Shown piece after piece: positions 9,667 through 17,944 of a DNA stretch of 64,000 nt; position 1 is the stretch's first letter, and the number at the start of each line of letters is the position of its first letter. The DNA is from Pedobacter montanisoli. GTDB taxonomy: Bacteria; Bacteroidota; Bacteroidia; Sphingobacteriales; Sphingobacteriaceae. A model generated the notes under the pieces. The model saw only the letters and a list, made by a program, of their open reading frames with translations. It searched no databases and was not told the DNA's origin. The stretch is from positions 930,001-994,000 of the forward strand of contig NZ_JALGBH010000001.1 in assembly GCF_022809115.1 (NCBI RefSeq), in the 5' to 3' direction. Position numbers and translations under genes: made by a program.

Positions 9667-10419
9667 CTATTCAGGTAGGTTGTCAATAATTTCAGCTAAA
9701 TAAAGGTCGGTAAAACCATAAATTGGATATTTCTTCCAAAATAAATGGATCATTTCTGTTTGATCTGTAATCCCTTTTTGCTTGAGATTTAGAAAAAATG
9801 TTTCGATAAGATTAAAGCCATCCTTTTTAAGGTAGAGACCTGTATAAGCTTTTAAGGCAGGCTTAAGTAAATGCAGATGATCAGATCCATTGGTATCAAG
9901 CGCCGATAAAAACTTAATATCTTGTTTAGTAAATGCATGCCAAACTTGTGAAGCTACTTTAAGATCGTTCTTATTTAACAGTTCTCTGGTAGGGTACAGG
10001 CTGCTGAGTTGGGCGGCATTAAGTTGACCTAAACCTCTAAAATCTTCAATACCCTCAAACTTATCAGGGCAGATCAATTCTATTTTAAGATCTGGATGTA
10101 GCTTTCTAGAAATGAGATCCAGTACACAAATCAGATTAATCTGGCAAACAACATCAAATTCAAACCATAATACAACGTCTTTATATTGATTTAACCGGTT
10201 CAGTTTTTCAATTTCTTTTAACACTTGCTGATCATAATCGGTTGGAGCAACATGGTAGGTCTCACAAATGTAATCCTGTCTGGTTTTCCAAAAATTTTGT
10301 TCCGCTACCGGACCTTGCGCCAATACCTCGTTCCAAGTAAGCGTGTCGCCTTCTATAGCTGTCTGCTTAAATATTTCGAGGGTGGCTTCGCCATTAAGAA
10401 TGTGTAAGATCTTGTTCAT
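9667..10419 (-). CDS. DUF1835 domain protein
   Basis: A 250-aa cytoplasmic protein. The opening MNKILHILNGEATLEIFKQT, then GDTLTWNEVLAQGPV, is the typical DUF1835 N-terminus. FEFDVVCQINLICVLDLI matches the family's central motif. The C-terminal half is helical and ends with a region like DUF3658. The function of the family is unknown. I start at the ATG at 10419; the longer frame would run into the structured element at 10439-10516. A -7-like TATTTTTG on the minus strand at 10439-10432 suits a short-leader transcript. Confidence 0.8.
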   Translation of the reverse strand: MNKILHILNGEATLEIFKQTAIEGDTLTWNEVLAQGPVAEQNFWKTRQDYICETYHVAPTDYDQQVLKEIEKLNRLNQYKDVVLWFEFDVVCQINLICVLDLISRKLHPDLKIELICPDKFEGIEDFRGLGQLNAAQLSSLYPTRELLNKNDLKVASQVWHAFTKQDIKFLSALDTNGSDHLHLLKPALKAYTGLYLKKDGFNLIETFFLNLKQKGITDQTEMIHLFWKKYPIYGFTDLYLAEIIDNLPE

Positions 10420-10438
10420 ATCAGAAAGATACAAAAAT

Positions 10439-10516
10439 AACAGGCTGCTCAAAGAAGCTAGATACCTGGTATCCTAAAGTTTCAGGATCTTAAGTATAGC
10501 TTTTGAACAGCCTGTT
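10439..10516 (-). terminator. long-armed structured terminator after the M16 protease gene
   Basis: The arms AACAGGCTGCTCAAA (10439-10453) and TTTGAACAGCCTGTT (10502-10516) pair over 15 positions with one mismatch, continued by AAGCTA (10456-10461) / TAGCTT (10498-10503, partly shared). The 36-base interior holds a second hairpin (ATCCT / AGGAT). Read on the minus strand the structure follows the protease stop by 21 bases and ends in TTATTTTTG. It is much larger than the other terminators in the window. Confidence 0.6.
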
Positions 10517-10537
10517 TAGATTAATTATCTGCTAAGA

Positions 10538-13402
10538 TTATTTTTCAGGCACCAATACCAAACGAATGTAATTATCTCCGTTCAGGTATTTTTGAGCAGC
10601 AGTTTTAGAGCTCTCAACCGTTACATTATTAATACGCTCTTTGTTGCTTAACACCTGATTAATATCATCATTATTCTTTAACCGGGTACTTAAATAAGAT
10701 AACCAGTAGCCATTTTCACGTAAATTCAATTCTTCCTGCCTTAACTCTTCAGATTTAAATTTAACAAGATCTTCGCTGGTAGCGCCATTTTGTTTGAAAG
10801 TATTTACTTCTTCTAAAGCAGCGTTGATCAGCTTATCTACATTGGCTTTTGCGCAATTAAAAGATATGGTAAAATAATAATGTGCTTTTGGTAATTTATC
10901 AATACTTAACGAAACATTAGGACTATATACGCCACTTTCTTTTTCACGAAGCCTTTCAAGTATCTTGATTTCCAAGGCAGCCTTTAATGCATCTAATTGA
11001 ATATTATTAACCGCATTGTATTCATAATCATTATGGAAGATAAGTTGAACGGTTGCTTTGTCTTCAATGCCCTTACGAACAGTTTTTGATACTTTCCCTT
11101 TAGGCGGATAAATACCCAGATCAACAAAATCTTCGTTACGGTTTAAGGCAGGTAGGCTACCTAGGTATTTGATAATAAGAGGTTTTATTTTTTCAACATC
11201 AAAATTTCCTACAAATACAAAAGTCTGCCCACTTAAATCGGCAAAACGGTCTTTATAAAAAGCATAAGCTTTATCTAAAGAAATTTGGTCAATATCAGTT
11301 AACGTGGTTGGCATAGCTCTCTTATGGTAATTTCCCATTACTGCCTGAACGGTATCGGCAAATACACTTGCCGGATTACTGTTTTTATTGGTTACGATTA
11401 CTTTATAATCACTGATGTTCTTATTAAAGATTTCGGCATCTTTTCTTGGCTCTGTTGCGTATGCATATATAAGTTGGAAAGCAGTTTCAATATCTTTAGG
11501 AGAAGTACTACCTGAAAAACCCTGAAATTCGGTATCGATATATGAACGCACACCAGCAGTACTACCTGCTAAATACTTGCTAAGCTGCGTAGGGTTAAAT
11601 GGACCTACACCACTTTGTGCAATAAGGTTGGCATTATCTGCCGAAAGAAAATTATCATCCTTGGCCAAAGAAGTTCCACCTCTGCCAAAAGAAGTAAAAA
11701 TAATCTGGTCATTTTTAAAATCGGTAGGTTTAAGTACCACTTTTATGCCATTGTTAAGACTTAAAGTTGTAACGTTTAGCTGCTTATTGGTAGCCTCGTT
11801 TACAATACTGCCTCCTTTAGGGCTTTGTGCAATCAAAGGCTGGTTAATCTTATCGTCAACATAAGGCGTAACATTGTTTCCTGCATTTTTTAGAACAGCC
11901 AATAGTTGCTGTTCTGTTGGGAGATTTGCTTTTTCTTTTTCAGGCGCTTGGACAATAACGATCTGGTTGGTTTTGCCAACCATATTTTTAGCCACTTGGT
12001 TAATTTCTTGCGCCGTAACATTTTTCAGTATATTTTTTGCCAACTCGTAAGTATAATTATCAGAAGGCATAGCTGCACCCGTTAAGAAATTATCAAGATA
12101 ACGTTGTACATAAGCTGCAGATTTGGTTTTATTTTGTTCTTTATGCTGTTTCTCGATGCCAGCATCCATTTTCTTTTTGACTGTTTCTATTTCACTATTA
12201 GTGAAGCCAAATTTGGCCATACGCTCATTTTCTGCAAGCGCTGCGGTTAAAGCTTTTTCGAGCTCATTACCACTTTTAGCAACGGCAAAGGTAGTTAGAG
12301 CACTTAAGCCCCATACAGCACCACCTTGATAAGGGCCATAAATGCTTTGAGCAGCTAAGAAAGGAGCATTGCCTTTTTGTGTAATTTCTGCTAAACGGGC
12401 TCCCAGCATACTGTTTACTAAACTTTGAATTAATCTGGATTTGTAATCCTGTTCTGTAACTACAGGGCCTTCTTTATGCTTGTAAATAACTTGTGCAATA
12501 TTATAAGGTTGTTCAGCATCTGTAACGATCTTTACTAAAGGAGTTGTATTATCAGGAATACTATAATTTAAGCGAGGTTTTTCATTTTTAGGATTACTGA
12601 AACCTGAGAAGTTTTCTTTGATCAGCTTTTCAACTTCATTTACATCAAAATCTCCCACAGCAATTACACTTTGTAGGTTGGGTCTATACCAATCATGGTA
12701 AAAATTCCTGATTTTATCGTGCGTAAAATTGTTTAAAATCTCAACGGTTCCTATAGGGATACGTTTTGCATATTGAGAATTGCCCAGTAAAAAAGGAAAT
12801 AGCTCCTTAGACATACGTTGTGCGGCATTTTTGCCACGTTGTCTGTCTTCTTCAACAATTACGCCTCTTTCATTATCAATATCTTCACCGTTCATATTTA
12901 CTTTTCCAGCCCAGTTTGCTAAGATTTTGAAGCCTGTTTTAAAAACTTCGGCACTGTCTGTAGGAATAGGTAGCTGATATACCGTTTGATTAAAAATTGT
13001 ATAAGCATTTAAATCGGCTCCAAATCTTACGCCTGCTTTTTGTAGGTAATTGATGATTTCATTCTTAGGAAAATCTTTAGTGCCATTAAAAGCCATATGC
13101 TCTGTAAAGTGGGCCAAGCCTAACTGATTATCGTTTTCCATCAAAGAACCAACTTTATTAGCGAGATAAAGTTCTGCGCGGTTTTTAGGTTCTGAATTTT
13201 TACGGATATAATAAGTTAAGCCATTGGCTAATTTGCCAGTCCTCACCTCACTGTCAGTAGGCATAGCCTTACCACTGTTGGACTTGTTAACAGCTTTGCC
13301 TGCAGGAGCAGCTCTTTTTTGAGGCGCAACTTGTGCTATGGAAGGTTGGGCATAAATCCAGGCTGCTGTACACAATGCAATGAGGAATTGATGTTTTTTC
13401 AT
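10538..13402 (-). CDS. M16 family zinc metallopeptidase (two-domain, insulinase-like)
   Basis: A 954-aa periplasmic or secreted protease with a signal peptide (cleavage near PSIAQ) and a linker rich in Lys and Ala. The inverted zinc motif HxxEH is present as HFTEH (98-102) in the N-terminal half, with the downstream Glu region about 75 residues on (DNERGVIVEEDRQR). The C-terminal half is the inactive homologous repeat that completes the clamshell. The size matches the pitrilysin-type M16 proteins of Bacteroidota, roughly two 450-residue halves. Likely role is degradation of peptides in the envelope. It is transcribed alone, away from the large intergenic region at 13403-13970. Confidence 0.93.
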   Translation of the reverse strand: MKKHQFLIALCTAAWIYAQPSIAQVAPQKRAAPAGKAVNKSNSGKAMPTDSEVRTGKLANGLTYYIRKNSEPKNRAELYLANKVGSLMENDNQLGLAHFTEHMAFNGTKDFPKNEIINYLQKAGVRFGADLNAYTIFNQTVYQLPIPTDSAEVFKTGFKILANWAGKVNMNGEDIDNERGVIVEEDRQRGKNAAQRMSKELFPFLLGNSQYAKRIPIGTVEILNNFTHDKIRNFYHDWYRPNLQSVIAVGDFDVNEVEKLIKENFSGFSNPKNEKPRLNYSIPDNTTPLVKIVTDAEQPYNIAQVIYKHKEGPVVTEQDYKSRLIQSLVNSMLGARLAEITQKGNAPFLAAQSIYGPYQGGAVWGLSALTTFAVAKSGNELEKALTAALAENERMAKFGFTNSEIETVKKKMDAGIEKQHKEQNKTKSAAYVQRYLDNFLTGAAMPSDNYTYELAKNILKNVTAQEINQVAKNMVGKTNQIVIVQAPEKEKANLPTEQQLLAVLKNAGNNVTPYVDDKINQPLIAQSPKGGSIVNEATNKQLNVTTLSLNNGIKVVLKPTDFKNDQIIFTSFGRGGTSLAKDDNFLSADNANLIAQSGVGPFNPTQLSKYLAGSTAGVRSYIDTEFQGFSGSTSPKDIETAFQLIYAYATEPRKDAEIFNKNISDYKVIVTNKNSNPASVFADTVQAVMGNYHKRAMPTTLTDIDQISLDKAYAFYKDRFADLSGQTFVFVGNFDVEKIKPLIIKYLGSLPALNRNEDFVDLGIYPPKGKVSKTVRKGIEDKATVQLIFHNDYEYNAVNNIQLDALKAALEIKILERLREKESGVYSPNVSLSIDKLPKAHYYFTISFNCAKANVDKLINAALEEVNTFKQNGATSEDLVKFKSEELRQEELNLRENGYWLSYLSTRLKNNDDINQVLSNKERINNVTVESSKTAAQKYLNGDNYIRLVLVPEK

Positions 13403-13696
13403 AACTATTTTAGCTAAAGGGGATTGATATTATAGATTTGTTACAATATTAATAAAATGTCGATGAATTAATGGCAGAACATGTAATTCTGTCGGGTGTA
13501 TAAAAATTAAATTAAGCAAAGCGAGGTTCTTTGATAAAAAATGAACAGATTTTTGTACAATCATTCATAAATTCTGTTATATACTACACTTCCTGTATGC
13601 TGATAAAGCCAGTAAATTAAATGAAATTGTATTGAAAATAAATCCTTCCTTACTGTCGGGTCATCTTAAAGTCATTAAACAATGGAATAAGCCGAC
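13403..13696. other. intergenic stretch without a gene
   Basis: About 290 bases upstream of the M16 gene. There is no plausible reading frame on either strand. A 9-base direct repeat CTGTCGGGT occurs at 13489-13497 and 13653-13661; the second copy is about 36 bases upstream of the sigma-54-like promoter and could be an activator site, but this is a guess. Confidence 0.4.
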
Positions 13697-13714
13697 TTGG
13701 CAAAATACTTGCAA
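13697..13714 (+). promoter_or_regulatory. candidate sigma-54 (RpoN) promoter
   Basis: TTGGCAAAATACTTGCAA has the invariant GG (13699-13700) and GC (13711-13712) of the -24/-12 promoter with exactly 10 bases between them, and matches the consensus YTGGCA-N6-TTGCW. No reading frame begins in the 180 bases downstream; a strong terminator stands at 13889-13912. Confidence 0.55.
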
Positions 13715-13723
13715 TAACTGAAA

Positions 13724-13918
13724 CTGTAAATACGTTTTGAAGATGTAGTTCAAAAATTAGAAAGTAAAATCGGATGATTTTAAAAAAAAATTAAAACAAA
13801 TTATTTAGATAATTGTTTTAATTATAATTTGATCAAAAGCATCCTCGCTAGAGGGTATTCTTCATAAATAGTTTGTTTGGTTTATTTTCCAGTAGGGGTT
13901 GTGCCCTACTGGATTTTT
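13724..13918 (+). ncRNA. candidate small RNA between a sigma-54-like promoter and an orphan terminator
   Basis: About 195 bases bounded by the -24/-12 motif and an intrinsic terminator. There is no open frame of useful length (ATGs at 13742 and 13775 stop almost at once). It contains a small hairpin ATCCTC GCTA GAGGGT near 13842-13857 and an AT-rich middle. The neighbouring genes explain neither the promoter nor the terminator: M16 runs away on the other strand, and pnuC has its own -7-like box after the terminator. Ends are inferred. Confidence 0.4.
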
Positions 13919-13919
13919 T
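13889..13919 (+). terminator. intrinsic terminator with no gene in front
   Basis: Perfect 9-bp stem CCAGTAGGG (13889-13897) / CCCTACTGG (13904-13912), 6-base loop, followed by ATTTTTTG. On the plus strand no coding gene lies upstream within 500 bases. Confidence 0.8.
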
Positions 13920-13970
13920 GTTTTATACCCATTTTAATTAAGCTGAAATAAATTTATACTTTTGGCTGTT

Positions 13971-14570
13971 ATGACAGAGTTTATACAGCAATACCTCATA
14001 CAAAACGGAGCCTTGGAATGGCTTGGTGTATTTACAGGGATACTCTGTGTCTGGCTCGCTGCAAAAAATAACATCTGGAACTGGCCTTTTGCAATCATTA
14101 GCGTTGCCATTTATATCTTTATTTTTTTTGAAACGAAGCTGTATGCCGATATGGGGCTACAGTTTTACTTTATGGTCATGAATATTTATGGCTGGTATTA
14201 CTGGAGCAGGAATAAAGATAAGGCTACCCAAAGACCTATAACTTTAATGCATAAAGGAGAATGGATTTTTGCCATATTTGGTGTAATTGCATTTACATTG
14301 CTATTGGGATTTACCCTGCATAAGAATACAGATGCCGCTTTTCCTTTTATAGACAGCTTTTGTACGGCATGTAGTTTAATCGGGCAATTTTTCTTGGCCA
14401 GAAGGGTTCTGCAAAACTGGCTGATATGGATATTTGTTGATTTAATTTATGTAGGTATTTATTGTGCAAAAGGACTTTATCCTACTGCGGGTATGTATGC
14501 TTTATACATATTTATTGCCTATATGGGCTATAAAGACTGGAAAACGATTTACAGTGAACAGAAAAATTAA
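13971..14570 (+). CDS. PnuC/PnuT-type vitamin transporter (nicotinamide riboside or thiamine)
   Basis: A 199-aa inner-membrane protein with about seven hydrophobic segments, normal for the PnuC family of facilitators that trap vitamins with the help of a kinase. The family motif WNWPFAIISVAIYI and the WYYW region are visible; they line the substrate site in PnuC structures. The ATG at 13971 is chosen; the TTG at 13962 lies inside a -7 box (TACTTTTG, 13957-13964), which would place the transcript start at the ATG itself. It overlaps the following kinase gene by 17 bases. The nearby TPP riboswitch and TonB receptor suggest thiamine (PnuT), whereas the NadR-like kinase suggests nicotinamide riboside. 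Confidence 0.85.
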   Translation: MTEFIQQYLIQNGALEWLGVFTGILCVWLAAKNNIWNWPFAIISVAIYIFIFFETKLYADMGLQFYFMVMNIYGWYYWSRNKDKATQRPITLMHKGEWIFAIFGVIAFTLLLGFTLHKNTDAAFPFIDSFCTACSLIGQFFLARRVLQNWLIWIFVDLIYVGIYCAKGLYPTAGMYALYIFIAYMGYKDWKTIYSEQKN

Positions 14571-15090
14571 GAAAATAGCTGTTGTGGGTCCGGAAAGTAC
14601 GGGTAAATCTACTATGGCCAAACAACTCTCAAAATACTATAATGTACCCTGGGTGCCAGAATATGCACGTTATTATTGTGCCAATTTAACAGAAGCCTGT
14701 ACGCTACAGGACGAGGTAAATATGTTTTATGGTCAAGTGGCCTTAGAAGATTCTGTGGTTGAAAACATGGAAGGAGATTTCCTGATTTGTGATACTACTT
14801 TTGTAACGGTTAAAATATGGAGTGATGCTTTTTTCGGGCAAACTCCGGAGGTGGTTTTAGAGGCATTAAAACAACGGGAATATGATTTTTATGTGCTTCT
14901 GGATATAGACCTGCCTTGGGAAGATGACCCTTTACGAGATTTTCCTAATCAAAGAGAACACTTTATGCAGGTTTGGCATGACGAATTAAAAGCGCTTAAT
15001 GCCAATTATAAACTGGTTTCGGGCGTTGGAGAGCAACGTTTAGATAATGCAATTAAAGTAATAGATGAATTCCTGCTGTCAAAAATCTAA
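14554..15090 (+). CDS. NadR-like P-loop kinase
   Basis: A 178-aa soluble kinase starting at a GTG (14554) inside the end of the transporter gene. The Walker A is GPESTGKST (12-20), and ARYYC, LEDSV and DTTFVTVKIWS follow as in the C-terminal ribosylnicotinamide kinase domain of NadR. The N-terminal adenylyltransferase and the DNA-binding domain of full NadR are absent. It would phosphorylate the imported vitamin and so trap it; nicotinamide riboside is the family's known substrate, but thiamine is possible from the context. The 17-base overlap with the transporter indicates coupled translation and a joint function. Confidence 0.83.
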   Translation: MNRKIKKIAVVGPESTGKSTMAKQLSKYYNVPWVPEYARYYCANLTEACTLQDEVNMFYGQVALEDSVVENMEGDFLICDTTFVTVKIWSDAFFGQTPEVVLEALKQREYDFYVLLDIDLPWEDDPLRDFPNQREHFMQVWHDELKALNANYKLVSGVGEQRLDNAIKVIDEFLLSKI

Positions 15091-15212
15091 GAGGACTTGT
15101 ATTTGAAATCTAAATTTAGGTATAGTAAAATATTATTTTATACAATTGCCTTAATCACGAGCAAACGGTATTAAATTTTGCTTTTCAAAAAAAAGCATAT
15201 CTTTGTCGTATC

Positions 15213-15352
15213 AAAAAGGGGTGCCTTGTTTTGCATAAACACAAATAAAGGCTGAGATCATACCCATTTTAAAGAAAGAAGATAAGGTGTTACACCCAAA
15301 TCAGAAATCTTTAAATACACCTGATCCAGGTAATGCTGGCGTAGGGAATGGC
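15213..15352 (+). promoter_or_regulatory. TPP riboswitch (thi box)
   Basis: All conserved blocks are in order: GGGGTGCC (15218-15225), GGCTGAGA then ACCC (about 15250-15265), CCTGATCCAGGTAATGC and GCGTAGGGA (about 15320-15347). The variable arm holds a paired stretch AGGTGTTACACC. A downstream CCCTAC (about 15383-15388) can pair with GTAGGG of the aptamer's 3' strand and a hairpin GGTAGTA/TACTATC lies there, so this is a candidate expression platform. It sits about 70 bases before the receptor start and should repress the receptor when thiamine pyrophosphate is plentiful. Confidence 0.95.
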
Positions 15353-15424
15353 TTATGAAGTTTAACTAAGGTTGGTAGTAACCCCTACTATCGGCAGGGT
15401 TTAACTAAAAAAGAAACAAAAAAC

Positions 15425-17884
15425 TTGAAAAAAATGATGTTAGCCGCATGGTTTGCGGTGCTGTGTCCGTTTTACGTATTGGCACAGTTTGGTATTTCGG
15501 GAAAAGTTACCGAAAGTGAAAAAGGCAGCGTATTAGCAGGAGCAACAGTTAGAATTAAACAGAATGGAAAAGTTGCGATTGCCGATAAATCTGGTAATTA
15601 CAATTTCAATAACCTATCAACAGGAAACTACACTTTACAGGTAAGTTTTATTGGTTTTGAAGCTCAGGAAAAAAATGTTCACTTAGACACAGATAAAGAG
15701 CTCAGTTTTAGCTTGAAACCATCTGCCTTTTTAGGCGAGGAAGTGGTCGTAAGTACAACACGGGCAGGGAATAAGGCAGCAGCTACTTTTAAGGATATTG
15801 ATAAAGAAACGATCACAAAAAATAATTTCGGACAAGATTTGCCTTTTATCCTGAATAATACACCGGGAGTTGTGGTAACTTCTGATGCTGGTGCAGGTGT
15901 AGGTTACACGGGCATACGCCTGAGAGGAAGTGATGCTACCAGAGTAAATGTAACCATTAACGGTATTCCATATAATGATAGTGAGAGTCAGGGTACATTC
16001 TGGGTTAATATGCCTGATTTTGCGTCTTCTGTAGATAACATACAAATCCAGAGAGGCGTGGGTACCTCAACCAATGGTGCCGGTGCTTTTGGTGGAAGTT
16101 TAAACATACAGACTACGGCCAGTGAACCAGAGGCCTATGCAGAATTAAATAACACTTATGGCTCATATAACACCTGGAAAAATACCATAAAAATAGGGAC
16201 AGGTTTAATTCAGAATAAATGGAGTTTTGATGGCCGTCTATCGAGAATAAAATCAGATGGTTTTATAGACAGGGCATCATCAGATCTTAAATCTTATTTT
16301 CTATCTGGAGCTTACCATGGTAAAAACGATTTGTTAAGAGTTAATGTTTTTGGCGGCAGTGAAAAAACCTATCAGGCATGGAATGGTGTGCCAGAAGCTA
16401 AATTGCGAAACGATAAAGCCGCATTACTAACACACTATTTAAATAATAAAGGACAATTGTATTTTACCAAGGAAGATTCGCTTAATCTTTTTGATGCAAA
16501 TAACCGCACTTACAATCAGTTCCTGTATAAAGATCAGACGGATAACTATCAGCAGAACCATTATCAGGCCTTATATGCACGATCTTTTTCTGAACATTTT
16601 TCATTTAACGGAGCATTGCATTATACTACAGGTAAAGGGTATTATGAAGAATATAAAAACAGTCAGAAATTATCTAAATACGGCTTGGATAATGTAGTTA
16701 TAAATGGTACTACCATATCTAAAACAGACCTGATCAGAAGACGTTGGTTAGATAATAACTTATATGGCCTTACTTATGGCTTTAACTATACGCCAGAAAG
16801 CAATCTCCAGTTTACATTGGCAGGAGGATACAACCAGTACAGAGGTAAACATTTTGGGCAGGTAATTTGGGCAAAATTTGCAAGCAACGGAGATAATGAC
16901 AGACATTATTACGATAACAAAGCCAACAAAGATGATTTCAATACTTACCTGAAAGTGAATTATAGTCCATTGGCATCATTAAATTTATTTGCAGACTTGC
17001 AATACCGTTATATCAATTATAATATTTTAGGTACAGATAAGAACATTAACCAAATCAATCTGAAAGATCAGCTCAAATTCTTTAATCCTAAGATAGGAGC
17101 AAGCTATTTTATCAATCCTAACTCAAACTTTTATGCTTCTTTCAGTATAGCCAATAAAGAACCAAGTAGGGATGATTATATTAATGCCGATGCTGGTAAA
17201 TTACCTAAATCGGAACGATTAAATGATCTGGAGGCAGGTTATCGTTTAAAAACAGAAACATTGAATTTAGGGGCTAACGTATATGGTATGTGGTACAAAG
17301 ATCAGTTGGTGGTTACAGGAAAAGTGAATGATGTGGGTGAGTATTACCGTCAGAACGTTGATGACAGTTACCGGTTAGGTATTGAAATGGATGCAAGTTA
17401 CATTTTCTCTAAATATTTTTCTGTGTTGGCCAATGCAGCCTTTAGCAAAAACAAAATAAAGAACTTCGTAGAATTTATTGATGATTATGATAATGGTGGA
17501 CAGATAGAAAACAAATATAAAAATGTAGATATTTCCTTTTCTCCAAATACAGTAGTAGCAGGAGAATTGGTATTTACGCCTGTAAACGCTTTTGCATTAA
17601 GCTGGCAAAGTAAATACGTAGGGAAACAATATTTAGATAATACACAAAACGATAAAAGGAAGCTGGATGGATATTTAACTAATAATATTCGCTTAGCTTA
17701 TAACTGGCAGCTAAAAGGGACTAAAAATATCAATATAGCGGTATTGGTAAATAATGTATTTAACAAGAAATATGAAAGCAATGGTTATACCTATAGCTAT
17801 TATGCCGGCGGATTGGTTACCGAGAACTTCTATTTTCCGCAGGCAGGCACAAACTTTTTGCTGAATGTTAATTTGAGATTTTAA
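15425..17884 (+). CDS. TonB-dependent outer-membrane receptor, probably for thiamine
   Basis: An 819-aa receptor. The TTG at 15425 is preferred because it gives a signal peptide with a basic start (MKKMMLAAWFAVLCPFYVLAQ); an ATG at 15434 would lose the lysines. After the signal comes a carboxypeptidase-regulatory-like beta domain (about 22-100), then the plug (about 125-235, with IRLRGSDATRVNVTINGIPYND and GAFGGSLNIQT), then the barrel ending in a terminal Phe (LLNVNLRF). The TPP riboswitch in its leader is the reason for proposing thiamine or its phosphates as cargo. A strong bidirectional terminator follows. Confidence 0.92.
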   Translation: MKKMMLAAWFAVLCPFYVLAQFGISGKVTESEKGSVLAGATVRIKQNGKVAIADKSGNYNFNNLSTGNYTLQVSFIGFEAQEKNVHLDTDKELSFSLKPSAFLGEEVVVSTTRAGNKAAATFKDIDKETITKNNFGQDLPFILNNTPGVVVTSDAGAGVGYTGIRLRGSDATRVNVTINGIPYNDSESQGTFWVNMPDFASSVDNIQIQRGVGTSTNGAGAFGGSLNIQTTASEPEAYAELNNTYGSYNTWKNTIKIGTGLIQNKWSFDGRLSRIKSDGFIDRASSDLKSYFLSGAYHGKNDLLRVNVFGGSEKTYQAWNGVPEAKLRNDKAALLTHYLNNKGQLYFTKEDSLNLFDANNRTYNQFLYKDQTDNYQQNHYQALYARSFSEHFSFNGALHYTTGKGYYEEYKNSQKLSKYGLDNVVINGTTISKTDLIRRRWLDNNLYGLTYGFNYTPESNLQFTLAGGYNQYRGKHFGQVIWAKFASNGDNDRHYYDNKANKDDFNTYLKVNYSPLASLNLFADLQYRYINYNILGTDKNINQINLKDQLKFFNPKIGASYFINPNSNFYASFSIANKEPSRDDYINADAGKLPKSERLNDLEAGYRLKTETLNLGANVYGMWYKDQLVVTGKVNDVGEYYRQNVDDSYRLGIEMDASYIFSKYFSVLANAAFSKNKIKNFVEFIDDYDNGGQIENKYKNVDISFSPNTVVAGELVFTPVNAFALSWQSKYVGKQYLDNTQNDKRKLDGYLTNNIRLAYNWQLKGTKNINIAVLVNNVFNKKYESNGYTYSYYAGGLVTENFYFPQAGTNFLLNVNLRF

Positions 17885-17904
17885 TCTGCCTATGATTAAA
17901 ATAG

Positions 17905-17934
17905 AAAGGGCTTCAAATTCGAAGCCCTTTTTGT
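17905..17934. terminator. bidirectional intrinsic terminator
   Basis: Perfect 10-bp stem AAAGGGCTTC (17905-17914) / GAAGCCCTTT (17921-17930), loop AAATTC, T-tract on the plus side and an A-tract giving T on the minus side. It serves the convergent TonB receptor and NagX-like genes. Confidence 0.88.
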
Positions 17935-17944
17935 TTGATATCTT

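Noticed and set aside
14464..14553. Longer N-terminus for the NadR-like kinase
   Set aside because: It would lie inside the pnuC frame and encode residues unrelated to the kinase family; the GTG at 14554 gives the normal start just before the P-loop region.
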